Below are positions 22,241-32,856 of a stretch of DNA of 64,000 bases, in pieces (position 1 is the first letter of the stretch; each line of letters opens with the position of its first letter). Under the pieces are notes generated by a model that worked only from the letters and a program-made list of their open reading frames with translations, was not told the origin of the DNA and made no database searches. Made by a program: the position numbers and the translations under genes. This stretch comes from Linyphia triangularis (Eukaryota; Arthropoda; Arachnida; Araneae; Linyphiidae). The stretch lies in contig OZ021730.1 in assembly GCA_963978545.1 (NCBI GenBank), forward strand, positions 12,717,796 through 12,781,795. Reading direction: 5' to 3'.

Positions 22241-22787
22241 AGCCTTGGTGAGGAAGCTTTTGCTTCCTATTACCTGTCTTTTGAAAATTTGTTTTGCACT
22301 TTTTCTATGCTAAACAAAGATTTTTTTTTTTTGTATCATTAAAAGACATATCCTTCTCACAGGCCTTTATAGGAAGCATCAGGATGAATTGCTCACCAAA
22401 TACGTAAGCGATTCCTCCTTGTCAGGTTTTCTGAAGTAGTTTGTTGAGTGTGATAAGGGTGCGCTTAGTTAGGAAGGCTTCGTTGGTGAGAAGGTCGATT
22501 TTACTCCATTTGAATCTACACATTTAATGATTTCTAAGGTACAATATTTACAACAAAGAATAAATAAGGAAGACATGGACAACACAACCAATACTCTCTG
22601 ATATTGCAATTCAGTCTGATGGGATCTATGCAGAGTTCGCTGATTCTGAGATCCCAATCACATACACAGGGCATGGAAGCAGTATGTTGGTGCTTAGGCT
22701 ATGCACGTGATCGTTATGTGGTTAGAATCGTCAAGAATGTAAAGCCCTGCGCTGCATATATATTGACTGGTCCTTCTACTTCATTTG
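22241..22787 (+). other. Unidentified, possibly exon-derived sequence
   Basis: Less AT-biased than its surroundings and carries splice-like signals: TTCTCACAG at about 22356, then a 42-bp open piece reading LYRKHQDELLTKY, then GTAAGC. Further on an open piece reads SDGIYAEFADSEIPITYTG. I do not recognise either. The reading frames are interrupted. It could be a fragment of an unrelated gene captured in the intron, a decayed pseudogene, or chance. Confidence 0.25.
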
Positions 22788-25683
22788 CAGGGCTGTCACA
22801 GGCGACTAAAAATACTACTAAAACGACTATTTTAGTGGCCTGGCGACTATTTCAATGAAAAAAGGGCCTAAAACGACTATTTTTAACAAAACCTTCAACT
22901 ATTTTTGGACTGAGGTGACTATTTTTTAAGAAATTGGATACTGTCCGATGGTAGCACAAAAAAAATCGCCACTGAGGTACTAACATTTTTCTCTAAACGG
23001 TGATTTTTTTAAAGGTAGGAGAGAGCAAATACTACCCAAATAATTGTTCATTTTCGCGGGTACAGTGGTCATTTTGCTAGTTCGACGTTATTGCTCAAGC
23101 GAAATTGTTGTTTTTGACGGCAACCACGGTCATTTTCACCTGCCTGTTGTTCCAATGTTTTATCTTTCGCCGTGCAAGGCGCAAGAGCATAACACTATTA
23201 TATTCTGAAATATCATATAGTTATTTACTCTACTTAACAAAAATGAATTTGTGGTGAGCGCCTGGAAGAAAATGCTATCAGTATGGACAGAATTGATGTT
23301 ATATAGGCGTTATGTCCGAGATTAGTGACGATTTCGCCGTGTAGGTCAATCGATGCAGAATGATTAGAATTTCAATGTTGTAGCTAAATTTATAAATAAT
23401 AAAACAATTTAAATTTTGAGGCAATTTAATTACTTTGAATGTAGCTTAAACAGGGTTGCGACAGAATCGGGAATTCAGGCAAATGTCGAGGTATTTCGTA
23501 AAATTACTCTTTAGTCAAAGAATTTTGAAATTTTTGAGTTTCCCTTCTCGCATTCCCCGTGCGAGTGCGGACATCTATCCCGGCGTCACAAGAAGTGGAT
23601 GCCGTGTGCTGTGTCGTCGGTGCTTTGAATAATACAGGTTTTTTCGTGTGCTTTTTTTTGTAAAAGTATCTCAATATCTGGCTAGTTAGCCGATTTGGAA
23701 GTACGAAGTTTTCGACCTTTTCCTACTCTCAGCAGCTGAGCCAAACCGGCCAATCCCCTGTCCTCGGCTCACAATCGCATGTTCATGTTCCACGTTTTTT
23801 TTTGTTTTGTTTTTTTAACTTTCTGAAATCTGTTATTCTTGGAACAATTATTTACACATTATTTCTGTTAGATTTTTGGTTATCTTATAGCTTCGCGACC
23901 GCCGGCACATTATTATTAAAAAAAAAAAAAAAATCCTCAAACTTAAATCTGACTTTATCCTTTACAGACATGATTGTTTTTCTTTTTGTCTTGTGTTTTT
24001 TGTCAATAGAATATATTAGAACCCTAAATTCCTTAATATTTCAATTTGATTCCATCATATATTTTTTTTATTAACCCTTTACAGCACTGTTATAGATGTG
24101 CAACTAATCTATAGGCATTAATAAGCAAAAGGGTTAGATCCTGCACTTGATTATTATTTTTTTTTTTTTTTGTACCTTAATTTTGACATTTTACTAAACA
24201 TAATTAACTGAAAGTGATATGTGTTTTTGATTTATATGTTTAATATAAATCAAACAAAGAATTGAAACATCCACCTCTCCCTCCAAAAAATAAAAAATCT
24301 GAATGCGCTACTGCATACATTCAGGCAAAGGATCATGGAATTTTTAAAAAAGTGCATGCATCTTTTTCCCCTGCCGAATGCTATGCTTGTGATGGTTCAT
24401 GAAAACGATTTTTTGCCTCATTTAATATGTACCCGAGTGGTTTAAGATAATATTTTTGTTGTACAAAATTTTATTTTCATATATTTATGAGTAATTTTTA
24501 TAAGAAGCTGTTAATTTCAAGGCTTTCTTCTTCAACTTCAAAATCCAAAAGACATAATTTTTTATAAAATATTATACCTAGTGAAATTTGTGACTGAATA
24601 GCAAAATGCTGATTATTTAAGTTTCATGCTCATGCCATGCCCAAGCCCCAAGTTTAGTAAATATGTAGGACACTGTTTAAAATTTGTTGTGAACAGGATA
24701 CAGCCTATGACATATATTAAAGAAAACATGTTTCATTTGTGTTATTTTTTAAATTAAAAGAAAATTATTGTGCTAGTTTCTTTTCCTTGAAGTTAGCAAG
24801 TCTGGGTGTAGTTTATAAATTGGTTTATGTGAATTTCGTTTTTTTTTTTCTTTCCCCCTTTTTCTTTTTCTTTTCTTTCCATACTCTAAAGATGCTTGTT
24901 TTGATTTTTAGCAGAAATTTATATTTTGGTGCAATTATACTTTGATAAGTAAATGTAATTGTAAATAGTCAAATTTATATATTTTTAAACTGGTCATATT
25001 TTCTTCGTTTTTTAAATGATAACGTCGACAGAGATGCACATCAGGGAAGTTTCTGGAAATTACGGAAATGTTGAGGAATTTTGTTTCTCAAATTCTGTAG
25101 CTATTTTGTTAAAAATTTAAAATCTGGTCTTAATTAAATTCGCCTGTCATTGTCAATATATAGTATTATTGTTTAAACATAAAACTTGTTTTTCGGCCAA
25201 AAAGTTGTTTTACTTTGAAAATTAGAATATATATATATATATATATAATCTTGTTTTGCCAATCAATTTTTACCGTCGCTTTTGCGTGAAGTTTAGCTTT
25301 TTTTGCTTAGGTGCTGTCTGGGAGTACGGTTGAGTTGTCAACTTCCATCGCATTATGCAAATACGATAGTTCCTACCCCAAGACACATGCCTTTTACCGT
25401 ATGGGATGTTATGTATTAGACACTATTTTGAATTGAAAGAAGAGTGTCTTTGGGTTTTCGTGTTTATGTAAATCAACAGTTTTATTCCGATCTTGATGAT
25501 AACTTAAAACCTTGAAGGTCTTTACCGACTTAAAAAAACAATCGTTATGAAAAGTGAGGCTACTATTTTTAACGTCTGAGACTACTATTTTCAATGTTTG
25601 AGACTACTATTTTGGCTACTATTTTTAACATCTGAGGCTACTAAAGCAACTATTTTCAAAGCTTAAAGTCAGTGGCAGCCCTG
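22788..25683. mobile_element. Non-autonomous hAT-like element A
   Basis: Terminal inverted repeats CAGGGCTGTCAC (left) and CAGGGCTGCCAC (right, reversed). The subterminal regions are rich in GACTATTTT/GCTACTATTTTTAAC words in opposite orientation at the two ends. CATTTG flanks both sides (22782-22787 and 25684-25689). CAGGG ends are typical of hAT elements. No transposase is visible; an internal part (23060-23420) is related to the 33592-36097 family and an (AT)n run lies at 25227-25247. Only 14 bp separate its right end from hAT-like element B. Confidence 0.75.
25227..25247. repeat. (AT)n microsatellite
   Basis: About ten AT dinucleotides inside hAT-like element A. Confidence 0.9.
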
Positions 25684-26219
25684 CATTTGTTATTGCACAG
25701 GGGTCGCAGACGTCCTATATGTCCTATAAATCCTATATTTTTTTAAAAATCGGTAAAAACGTCCTATATTGTCCTATATTTTACAATTGTCCTATATATC
25801 CTATATTTCTACATTGATTCGATCTATATTTTCTTCGAATTCGTAATAACGGCGCCGTTTGTTGCAATTTTTTAATATTTCGGATTCTTTGGTGCGATCG
25901 TAGGAGAAAAAGACCTGATAAAAACGATGTTTGTAACTGCGGCGCGGCGTTTTATCTCTTGTGACGTCACGTGCTGTATAACCTACAACTCAACTCTACT
26001 GGACCGGCGGGAGTTGTAAACATGTGAACATTTCCATAACAATCGGTCTTGAATTTCTGATCTGATTTCTCCTCCAACGTAATAAATTAATTGGCCATAA
26101 TGTAGAGAGAGATGTAACAACAAAACTCTGCCTCGGGAAAAACGGATAAAAACAACTTGGGATTAACTTGCAGGACTACTAAAGAACATTTTGAGTGCTC
26201 AGTCAATAATTGATGAAGG

Positions 26220-26734
26220 TGTGGCGGACATGTTCTGGTGCATTCACACAAAGGCAATAGCAATGGGAAATCTCAATCAGCAGCATATGGTGTTTTCTTG
26301 AGTTCCTTTCTCAGAAGACATTCCATTCCAGGTCATCCATACCACCCAACTTGAGATTTTTCCCATCCTATTATAAAAGATCCGTATCCCACGTGGTACC
26401 AAACCAACCAATGGTGTACAGCCTTTTCCTCATTCTAAATTGATTCTTGTTAAAGTAACATCTCTGTTTTACACTCGGCTACGAAAATTCATGAGCACCA
26501 GACATGCGGCCTCATTGCTCCTCTACGAAGTTTCTGATCACTTGTACATAATATGATTTAGTTTATTAGAAATAGAATGTAGCCACGTAAATAGTGTGAT
26601 TAAATTGTTTTGTTATCAAGATCCAGCCCATGATTTATCCAATATTTCATAACAAGAAAACAACCTTCTGATAGTCATTTTACCGGGGATCTTGTTACGT
26701 ATCACTTACATTACCAACACGCAAGACCCCGGCA
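26220..26734 (+). repeat. 5' LTR of the Gypsy element
   Basis: 515 bp, from TGTGGCGGACATG to ACCCCGGCA. Identical to 31424-31938 except one C/T difference seen (TTTATCC versus TTTATCT). It should carry the promoter and poly(A) signals, but I did not assign exact sites. Confidence 0.95.
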
Positions 26735-26735
26735 G

Positions 26736-26753
26736 TGGTAACCCGGACAAAGA
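26736..26753 (+). promoter_or_regulatory. Primer-binding site of the Gypsy element
   Basis: TGGTAACCCGGACAAAGA starts one base after the 5' LTR. TGG complements a tRNA CCA end. The priming tRNA was not identified. Confidence 0.7.
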
Positions 26754-27453
26754 ACTTTCCTGTTATCTATCGTGGATGGTGTGACAAAATCCGATAGCAC
26801 CATTGCCCGTGACGTATCTTCTAGTTGCGAAATACCCCTGACCTACATTTGGTTTGGAGATTTCTTTCAATCCGTCTTCTATGAAACGGCAATGCTCTAA
26901 TTCCAACTTCACCACGGAAACTATGGCCTGACATCAACACTCCACCCCGGGAGAGCGAATTCCGTCCCCCGGCTCAACTACAGCATCATGGATCTCTCTT
27001 CCGTCCAAGCCTGATCCCACTCCGAGACCACCCAACCCAAGTGTCATCTCAAGTTTCACAAAATCGCTTTGCAACACTTCTTCCGACACCGTTGCAGCAG
27101 TTTCTTTCTCCGCAGCGCTCATCTTTCGTCGTTCTCCCCATCTGTTTTGCAGCGCAGTGTTCATGTCGACGTATTTATACGAAGCTGGTGATCTTTCTGT
27201 GCACGTTGTTTGTGAAATTAGTGAGTTTTGAAAGGTGAAATACCCCGCAAAGTTTCTATTCACTACGATTAAGCATTTAGAGTTATTATACCAGGGTGGT
27301 TTTATTTTCATTTATACTTTATACTTATATATTTACTTGCTCATTATGGTACACCATTTTATCAGTTTCCATTTATTTTATGTGCTTATCATTTCTGTGT
27401 ATTATTGATATTATATTTTTATGTATTAAGTAATTCATATTCGTACTATCACT

Positions 27454-28281
27454 ATGCAAGGAAATAATGGTGACGAGGGGGTGCACAATGTGGACCCACC
27501 TCAAGCCGCTGCAGTAGCTTTAAAAATCCCTAATTTCTGGCGAAATAATGTTTCATTATATTTCAAACAAGTTGAATCTGCTTTTGAACTATCCAGAATA
27601 ACATCTGATGATACTAAATATAATGCATTAGTAGCAACTATAGATTCAGATATCCTAGCGCACATTTCGGATGTTATTTTAAACACCCCAACAAATGATA
27701 AATATAACACTCTTAAAAATCGTTTAATAGCGGAATTTGCCGATTCTGATAGCCAACGGATTAAGAAACTTCTTTCTGATTTACCGTTGGGTGATAAAAA
27801 ACCAAGCCTTTTGTTAAGAGAAATGAGAGAGCTTTCATCTGGTCAGTTGACAGATGATATTCTTAGAAATCTTTGGATGCAACGATTGCCTAAACAAGTG
27901 CAATCTATTCTTTCTGCTTCATCAGAAAGACTTCAGGAACTCGCTATGCTTGCTGATAAAATTCATGAGGTAACAAGCGATTCCTCGGTATTTTCTTTGG
28001 CAACAAATTCTGGTCAAAACTCTGTCACTGATCAGATCAAAGCCCTCAATGCTCAAGTGCAAAACCTAACAGAAAAAGTCGAGAAGCTATCATTCAATCG
28101 ATCTCGTAACTTCTCTAAAAACAGATTCCAGAAACGAAATTTATCCCGATCTCCTAGCCGCCCACGGGATAACTCATATGATAGTACATCAGGCATGTGT
28201 TTTTATCATGCTCGTTTTCAGGATAAGGCAAAAAAATGCAATGCTCCATGCAACTACACCCCTCAGGGAAACCTGCAGTAG
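27454..28281 (+). CDS. Gag-like structural protein of the Gypsy element
   Basis: 275 residues, the capsid/nucleocapsid precursor expected to assemble retrotransposon particles. The first ~200 residues have the capsid-like pattern seen in insect Gypsy gags: PNFWRNNVSLYFKQVESAFE, KYNALVATID, LKNRLIAEF, LSDLPLGDKKPS, LRNLWMQRLP, LAMLADKI. An Arg/Ser-rich basic linker leads to a zinc-knuckle variant C249-x2-H252-x9-C262-x3-C266, instead of CCHC. The start at 27454 is the first ATG of the frame with a long open run; 719 bp of leader precede it. Its end overlaps pol, and the lysine codons in the knuckle form the A AAA AAA slip site. A relative in decay lies at 61310-62379. Confidence 0.92.
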   Translation: MQGNNGDEGVHNVDPPQAAAVALKIPNFWRNNVSLYFKQVESAFELSRITSDDTKYNALVATIDSDILAHISDVILNTPTNDKYNTLKNRLIAEFADSDSQRIKKLLSDLPLGDKKPSLLLREMRELSSGQLTDDILRNLWMQRLPKQVQSILSASSERLQELAMLADKIHEVTSDSSVFSLATNSGQNSVTDQIKALNAQVQNLTEKVEKLSFNRSRNFSKNRFQKRNLSRSPSRPRDNSYDSTSGMCFYHARFQDKAKKCNAPCNYTPQGNLQ

Positions 28282-31200
28282 CTGTTATGGGCGGGTTTTC
28301 AGCTAGCAAACAAAATGCCCGTCTCTTTGTCTTTGATCGCGTTTCTAATCAAAAATTTTTAATTGATTCTGGGAGCTGTGTAAGTTGCATTCCAGTACCA
28401 CAACATTCCTCTTCCACACGCGCAGAGTTTTTGGAACTTTTTGTAGCAAATGGTACGAAAATTCCAGTATACGGAACAAAGCGTTTAGAATTAAGTCTAG
28501 GTTTGCGTCGTCAATTTTCTTGGGATTTTTTAATAGCAAATGTTTCCCTTCCAATTATAGGAGCAGACTTCTTACAAAGTTTTGGTCTTTTGATAGATTT
28601 AAAGACGAAACAAATAATTGATCCAACTACTTGGTTGCATGCATTAGGAAGTATTCGTTCTTCAACACAGGAATCTATCACAACTATATCCGCCAATGAT
28701 CCCTATCACAAAATTTTAAAAGAATTCCCTGATATAACTAACCCTTCTTTGAAGATTCAATCTGCACCCCATGATACTGTTCATCATATCTTAACTCGTG
28801 GCCCTCCTGTACACTGCCGACCTAGGCGGTTACATCCTAAGGTTCAGGATGCCGCTAGAGCAGAATTTGAATTTATGCTTTCAGAAAACATAATTAGACC
28901 CTCAAAATCTAATTGGGCTTCCCCTTTACACATTGTAAACAAAAAACCGGAAGGTATACGACCGATTGGAGATTACCGCTCTTTAAACGCTAAAACTATT
29001 TTTGATTCCTATCCAATTCCATATCTCCATGACTTTTCTCACGCCCTTCATGGTAAAAACATTTTTAGCAAAGTGGACATTTTAAAGGCTTATTTTCATA
29101 TTCCTATTGCTGAGTCTGACATTCATAAGACAGCAATTTCGACGCCCTGGGGTTTATACGAATTTTGTAAATTAAATTTCGGTTTGAAAAACGCGGCACA
29201 AACTTTTATGCGGTTTATACATGAAGTTCTGCGTGGCCTAAAATTTTGTTACGCGTATCTTGATGATATTTTATGTTTTTCGGAAAACGAAGAACAGCAT
29301 AGGGAACATTTGAGCCTTCTCTTTGAACGCTTAAATGCTTACGGGCTAAAATTAAATGTAACAAAATGTGTATTTGGAGTACCAGAAATCGGATTTCTAG
29401 GACATCTAGTTTCCAAAGAAGGTTTGAAGCCGTTATCAAACAAAGTAGAAGCCGTACTTAAATTTCCGAAACCCACAACAGTATCTGAGCTCCGCAAATA
29501 CTTGGGTTTATTGAATTTTTATAGACGTTTCTTGCCAAATGCAGCCAAACATCAAGCTATTCTTAGCAATTTTCTAAAGGGTTCTAAAAAGAAAAATGAT
29601 AAACGACCTATCACTTGGACATCAGAAACCGAAACGGCGTTTGAACTTACAAAACAGCAGTTAGCTAATGCTGCATTATTGGCTCATCCCGCTCCAAATG
29701 CTAAGCTCGTTTTGCACGTAGATGCCAGTGATTATGGAATTGGAAGTTCAATTCAACAAGTAACAGAACACGGTCTCCAACCTCTAGGTTTTTTTTCACG
29801 TAAACTTTCTGACGCGGAATCGCGCTATAGTGCTTATGATCGTGAACTTTTGGCCATTTATTCTTCTGTTAAATATTTTAGGCATATGTTGGAAGCGCGC
29901 GAATTCTCAATTTATACGGACCATAAACCGTTAATTTACGCTTTTAATCAGAAAATTGAATCTTGTTCGCCACGGCGAAATCGGCACCTGGATTTCATAT
30001 CACAATTCACAACTGATATCAGACATATACCAGGTTCACAGAATGTAGCAGCCGACATTTTGTCAAGGATTGCTGCAATCTCTATGCCCACCTCTATTGA
30101 TTATAATGAGATAGCTTCCGCTCAAATAACTGATAAAGAGTTAACAGATTTAATGTCTACTTCAAATTCATTGCAATTTAAAAAGGTGTTACTTCCTAAT
30201 TCCGATGTTGAATTAATATGTGATGTGTCTACAGGAAGGGCAAGACCTTTCATTCCTACTGCCTATAGGCAACATGTTTTTCAATGTTTTCATAACCTTG
30301 CCCACCCTGGTATAAGACGTACATCAGATTTGATACGTACTCGTTTTGTATGGTCATCAATCAACAAAGATTGTAGACAGTGGGCAAAAGCATGTTCGCA
30401 GTGTCAAAAGAACAAAGTACATCGTCATACTGCAGCCCCTTTTCAATCCTTTCCAGTGTCATCGTCACGATTTGAACATGTACATATCGATCTCATCGGC
30501 CCATTACCACCTTCAAATGGCAACACATATTGTCTTACTGCTATCGATAGGTTCTCACGCTGGCCCGAAGCTTATCCTATTCCAGATATCACCGCAGAAA
30601 CTGTGGCAAAAGCATTTGTCATGTGTTGGATATCCAGGTTTGGCTGTCCAGCAACAATCACTTCAGACAGAGGTGTTCAGTTTGAGGCTGCACTGTTTCG
30701 ATCACTGTCTAACTTCTTGGGCGTGACCCGAATACGTACCACGGCGTACCATCCTCAAAGTAACGGGTTAATCGAAGAATTTCACAGACCACTAAAAACT
30801 GCCCTGAAGTGTCATAGCGATTCAAAATGGTCAGAATCCCTGCCAATTGTGTTGCTTGGTCTCCGAACTGCTCTTAAGGAAGACATCAAATGTTCTACTG
30901 CTGAAATGTTGTACGGTTCAACGCTGCGACTACCATCGGAGTTTTTTCACTCATCTGCTACAATCGACCCACTCTCATTCGTGGAACAACTTCGTTCCCA
31001 TTTCCAAAAATTGCAACCAAAGGCAACCTCAAACCATGGGTCAAAAGCGACTTTTGTGCATCCACAACTGCAAACTGCGACACACGTTTTCATTCGTTGT
31101 GACTCAGTGAAAAAACCCCTTCAAGCACCATATGATGGACCTTATGAAGTACTTAAACGTGACAATAAAGTATTTCAACTTAGCATTCGTGGCAAAAAAG

Positions 31201-31403
31201 TGACTGTTTCTATTGATCATTTAAAACCTGCATTTCACATCAACGACGCTACCTCTTCAACTACTTCTGTGCAAAGAGAAATGACTTTTGCAAATAGTTC
31301 TTCTAACGCTAATGACTCAGTGCAACCACAGAACAATCCGACAATCACAACACGGTATGGTCGACGTGTACATTTTCCAAAATATTTCGTGTCATCAGTA
31401 TGA
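28227..31403 (+). CDS. Pol polyprotein of the Gypsy element (PR-RT-RH-IN)
   Basis: Open from 28227 (the preceding pol-frame codon is TAA); the first ATG is at 28236, from which it is 1055 residues. Residues count from that ATG. Protease: FLIDSGS, catalytic Asp 44 (DSG rather than DTG), with IIGADFL at 107-113. Reverse transcriptase: YRSLNAKT, the Asp-281 region KVDILKAYFHI, and YLDD 341-344. RNase H: Asp 496, Glu 537, Asp 562, Asp 607. Integrase: zinc-binding H686, H690, C720, C723, then catalytic D752, D811 and E847, exactly D,D35E. The tail VSIDHLKPA matches the Gypsy C-terminal region; no chromodomain is seen. All catalytic residues are present. Expression presumably occurs by -1 frameshift from gag. 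Confidence 0.95.
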   Translation, partial: GKKMQCSMQLHPSGKPAVAVMGGFSASKQNARLFVFDRVSNQKFLIDSGSCVSCIPVPQHSSSTRAEFLELFVANGTKIPVYGTKRLELSLGLRRQFSWDFLIANVSLPIIGADFLQSFGLLIDLKTKQIIDPTTWLHALGSIRSSTQESITTISANDPYHKILKEFPDITNPSLKIQSAPHDTVHHILTRGPPVHCRPRRLHPKVQDAARAEFEFMLSENIIRPSKSNWASPLHIVNKKPEGIRPIGDYRSLNAKTIFDSYPIPYLHDFSHALHGKNIFSKVDILKAYFHIPIAESDIHKTAISTPWGLYEFCKLNFGLKNAAQTFMRFIHEVLRGLKFCYAYLDDILCFSENEEQHREHLSLLFERLNAYGLKLNVTKCVFGVPEIGFLGHLVSKEGLKPLSNKVEAVLKFPKPTTVSELRKYLGLLNFYRRFLPNAAKHQAILSNFLKGSKKKNDKRPITWTSETETAFELTKQQLANAALLAHPAPNAKLVLHVDASDYGIGSSIQQVTEHGLQPLGFFSRKLSDAESRYSAYDRELLAIYSSVKYFRHMLEAREFSIYTDHKPLIYAFNQKIESCSPRRNRHLDFISQFTTDIRHIPGSQNVAADILSRIAAISMPTSIDYNEIASAQITDKELTDLMSTSNSLQFKKVLLPNSDVELICDVSTGRARPFIPTAYRQHVFQCFHNLAHPGIRRTSDLIRTRFVWSSINKDCRQWAKACSQCQKNKVHRHTAAPFQSFPVSSSRFEHVHIDLIGPLPPSNGNTYCLTAIDRFSRWPEAYPIPDITAETVAKAFVMCWISRFGCPATITSDRGVQFEAALFRSLSNFLGVTRIRTTAYHPQSNGLIEEFHRPLKTALKCHSDSKWSESLPIVLLGLRTALKEDIKCSTAEMLYGSTLRLPSEFFHSSATIDPLSFVEQLRSHFQKLQPKATSNHGSKATFVHPQLQTATHVFIRCDSVKKPLQAPYDGPYEVLKRDNKVFQLSIRGKKVTVSIDHLKPAFHINDATSSTTSVQREMTFANSSSNANDSVQPQNNPTITTRYGRRVHFPKYFVSSV
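28230..28236 (+). promoter_or_regulatory. Candidate -1 ribosomal frameshift heptamer A AAA AAA
   Basis: In the gag frame the codons are GCA AAA AAA TGC, so the seven A residues form an X XXY YYZ slippery site. A one-base backward slip moves ribosomes into the pol frame, which is open from 28227. The overlap ends at the gag stop at 28281. I did not fold the downstream sequence for a pseudoknot. Confidence 0.75.
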
Positions 31404-31410
31404 AGACACT

Positions 31411-31423
31411 AGAGGGGGAGTAC
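31411..31423 (+). promoter_or_regulatory. Polypurine tract of the Gypsy element
   Basis: AGAGGGGGAG followed by TAC directly precedes the 3' LTR. This is the expected plus-strand priming site. Confidence 0.8.
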
Positions 31424-31938
31424 TGTGGCGGACATGTTCTGGTGCATTCACACAAAGGCAATAGCAATGGGAAATCTCAATCAGCAGCATATGGTGTTTT
31501 CTTGAGTTCCTTTCTCAGAAGACATTCCATTCCAGGTCATCCATACCACCCAACTTGAGATTTTTCCCATCCTATTATAAAAGATCCGTATCCCACGTGG
31601 TACCAAACCAACCAATGGTGTACAGCCTTTTCCTCATTCTAAATTGATTCTTGTTAAAGTAACATCTCTGTTTTACACTCGGCTACGAAAATTCATGAGC
31701 ACCAGACATGCGGCCTCATTGCTCCTCTACGAAGTTTCTGATCACTTGTACATAATATGATTTAGTTTATTAGAAATAGAATGTAGCCACGTAAATAGTG
31801 TGATTAAATTGTTTTGTTATCAAGATCCAGCCCATGATTTATCTAATATTTCATAACAAGAAAACAACCTTCTGATAGTCATTTTACCGGGGATCTTGTT
31901 ACGTATCACTTACATTACCAACACGCAAGACCCCGGCA
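31424..31938 (+). repeat. 3' LTR of the Gypsy element
   Basis: 515 bp, the partner of 26220-26734. It is followed by the target duplication AAGG. Confidence 0.95.
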
Positions 31939-32380
31939 AAGGAAACAAAAGGGTTAAGATTTACTGTATGATGTCGGATGGCGATTTTTTTATTCCGAAT
32001 CCTGTACGGATTCTGCGCCACGAATTGTTTACATCAAACCACTCCAAATTATGGCAACCATAGGCAGTTAGTTATCTTGCTCTTAAAAAATTGCAGGGCT
32101 GCCATTTTTTGGCGAAAATCGCCTTGGCGCAGAATTCGTACTGGATTCGGAATATTAGCCACGATTTTTTCTTAAAAGTCGCCAAAATTGAAAATTACGT
32201 CAATACGTTGTGTTGTCAAATCCAAACGATCACTAGGGTTGCTTTAAATCCAAGTACCAGGTTCGCCACATTCAGCGATATTTCTTCTTTTCGCCGCCAA
32301 TCCAGCCGACACTGAACAGTAAATCTGAATCAACAAATGACTGCAAACAGGGATAAAAAGAAAATACTTAAAGAAATTGG

Positions 32381-32714
32381 AACAGTTAAAAATGCTGGAA
32401 GCAAAAGACTCATGATTGCAAATAATGTAATTAATAAAACTTGATTTAGGGATGGAATATTGAGGTAATAACGGATCACGTATTCAGGATCAGGCGATTT
32501 CTTTTTTTTAAAGGTGTGTTTTCTATTCTCTTAAATTCAATATAACTCGTTATATTGAATTTAAGAGAATAGAAAACACACCTTTAAAAAAAAGAAATCG
32601 CCTGATCCTGAATACGTGATCCGTTATTACCTCAATATTCCATCCCTAAATCAAGTTTTATTAATTACATTATTTGCAATCATGAGTCTTTTGCTTCCAG
32701 CATTTTTAACTGTT
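32381..32714. repeat. Perfect 334-bp palindrome
   Basis: Arms 32381-32546 and 32549-32714 are exact reverse complements at every position I compared, with a 2-nt centre (TC). The outer junction is abrupt. It lies in hAT-like element B, between the Gypsy 3' LTR and the element's right end. Each arm contains GCGATTTC..., a T-run and TTGATTTAGGGATGGAATAT-type sequence with no coding content. Confidence 0.92.
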
Positions 32715-32856
32715 ATGTCCTATATAAATGTATAACGAATTAATTTTGAAGTTCAATAGCAACTGTGTGCATTTATTTGATGTTTTATATTGTCCTATAT
32801 TTTTTTTGAAAAAATCCTATATATTCTTATTTTGTCACTTTGACCCCTGTATTGCA

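Larger units (their letters stand above)
26220..31938 (+). mobile_element. Complete Ty3/Gypsy LTR retrotransposon
   Basis: A 5719-bp element with two 515-bp LTRs (TG...CA ends) that differ at one position I could find, and a 4-bp target duplication AAGG (26216-26219 and 31939-31942). Between them lie a primer-binding site one base after the LTR, a gag ORF, an overlapping pol ORF in the -1 frame, and a purine tract before the 3' LTR. Pol order is protease, reverse transcriptase, RNase H, integrase, which defines Gypsy rather than Copia. No env-like ORF is present. Both ORFs are uninterrupted and the LTRs almost identical, so it inserted recently and may be active. It sits in hAT-like element B, in an EMC7 intron, in the same direction as EMC7. 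Confidence 0.96.
25698..32849. mobile_element. Non-autonomous hAT-like element B, host of the Gypsy insertion
   Basis: Inverted ends CAGGGGTC (left) and GACCCCTG (right), with repeated GTCCTATAT words just inside both ends. TATTGCA occurs directly outside both ends (25691-25697 and 32850-32856). Subtracting the Gypsy element leaves about 1.4 kb without coding capacity. It also contains the 334-bp perfect palindrome (32381-32714). CAGGG-type ends and 7-8-bp duplications fit hAT. Confidence 0.78.

Noticed and set aside
26934..27311. 125-residue - strand ORF in the Gypsy leader
   Set aside because: Lies antisense to the leader of the retrotransposon, has no recognised motif, and is best explained as chance.
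26220..31938. Endogenous retrovirus with an envelope gene
   Set aside because: Pol is followed within 20 bp by the 3' LTR, so there is no room for an env gene.
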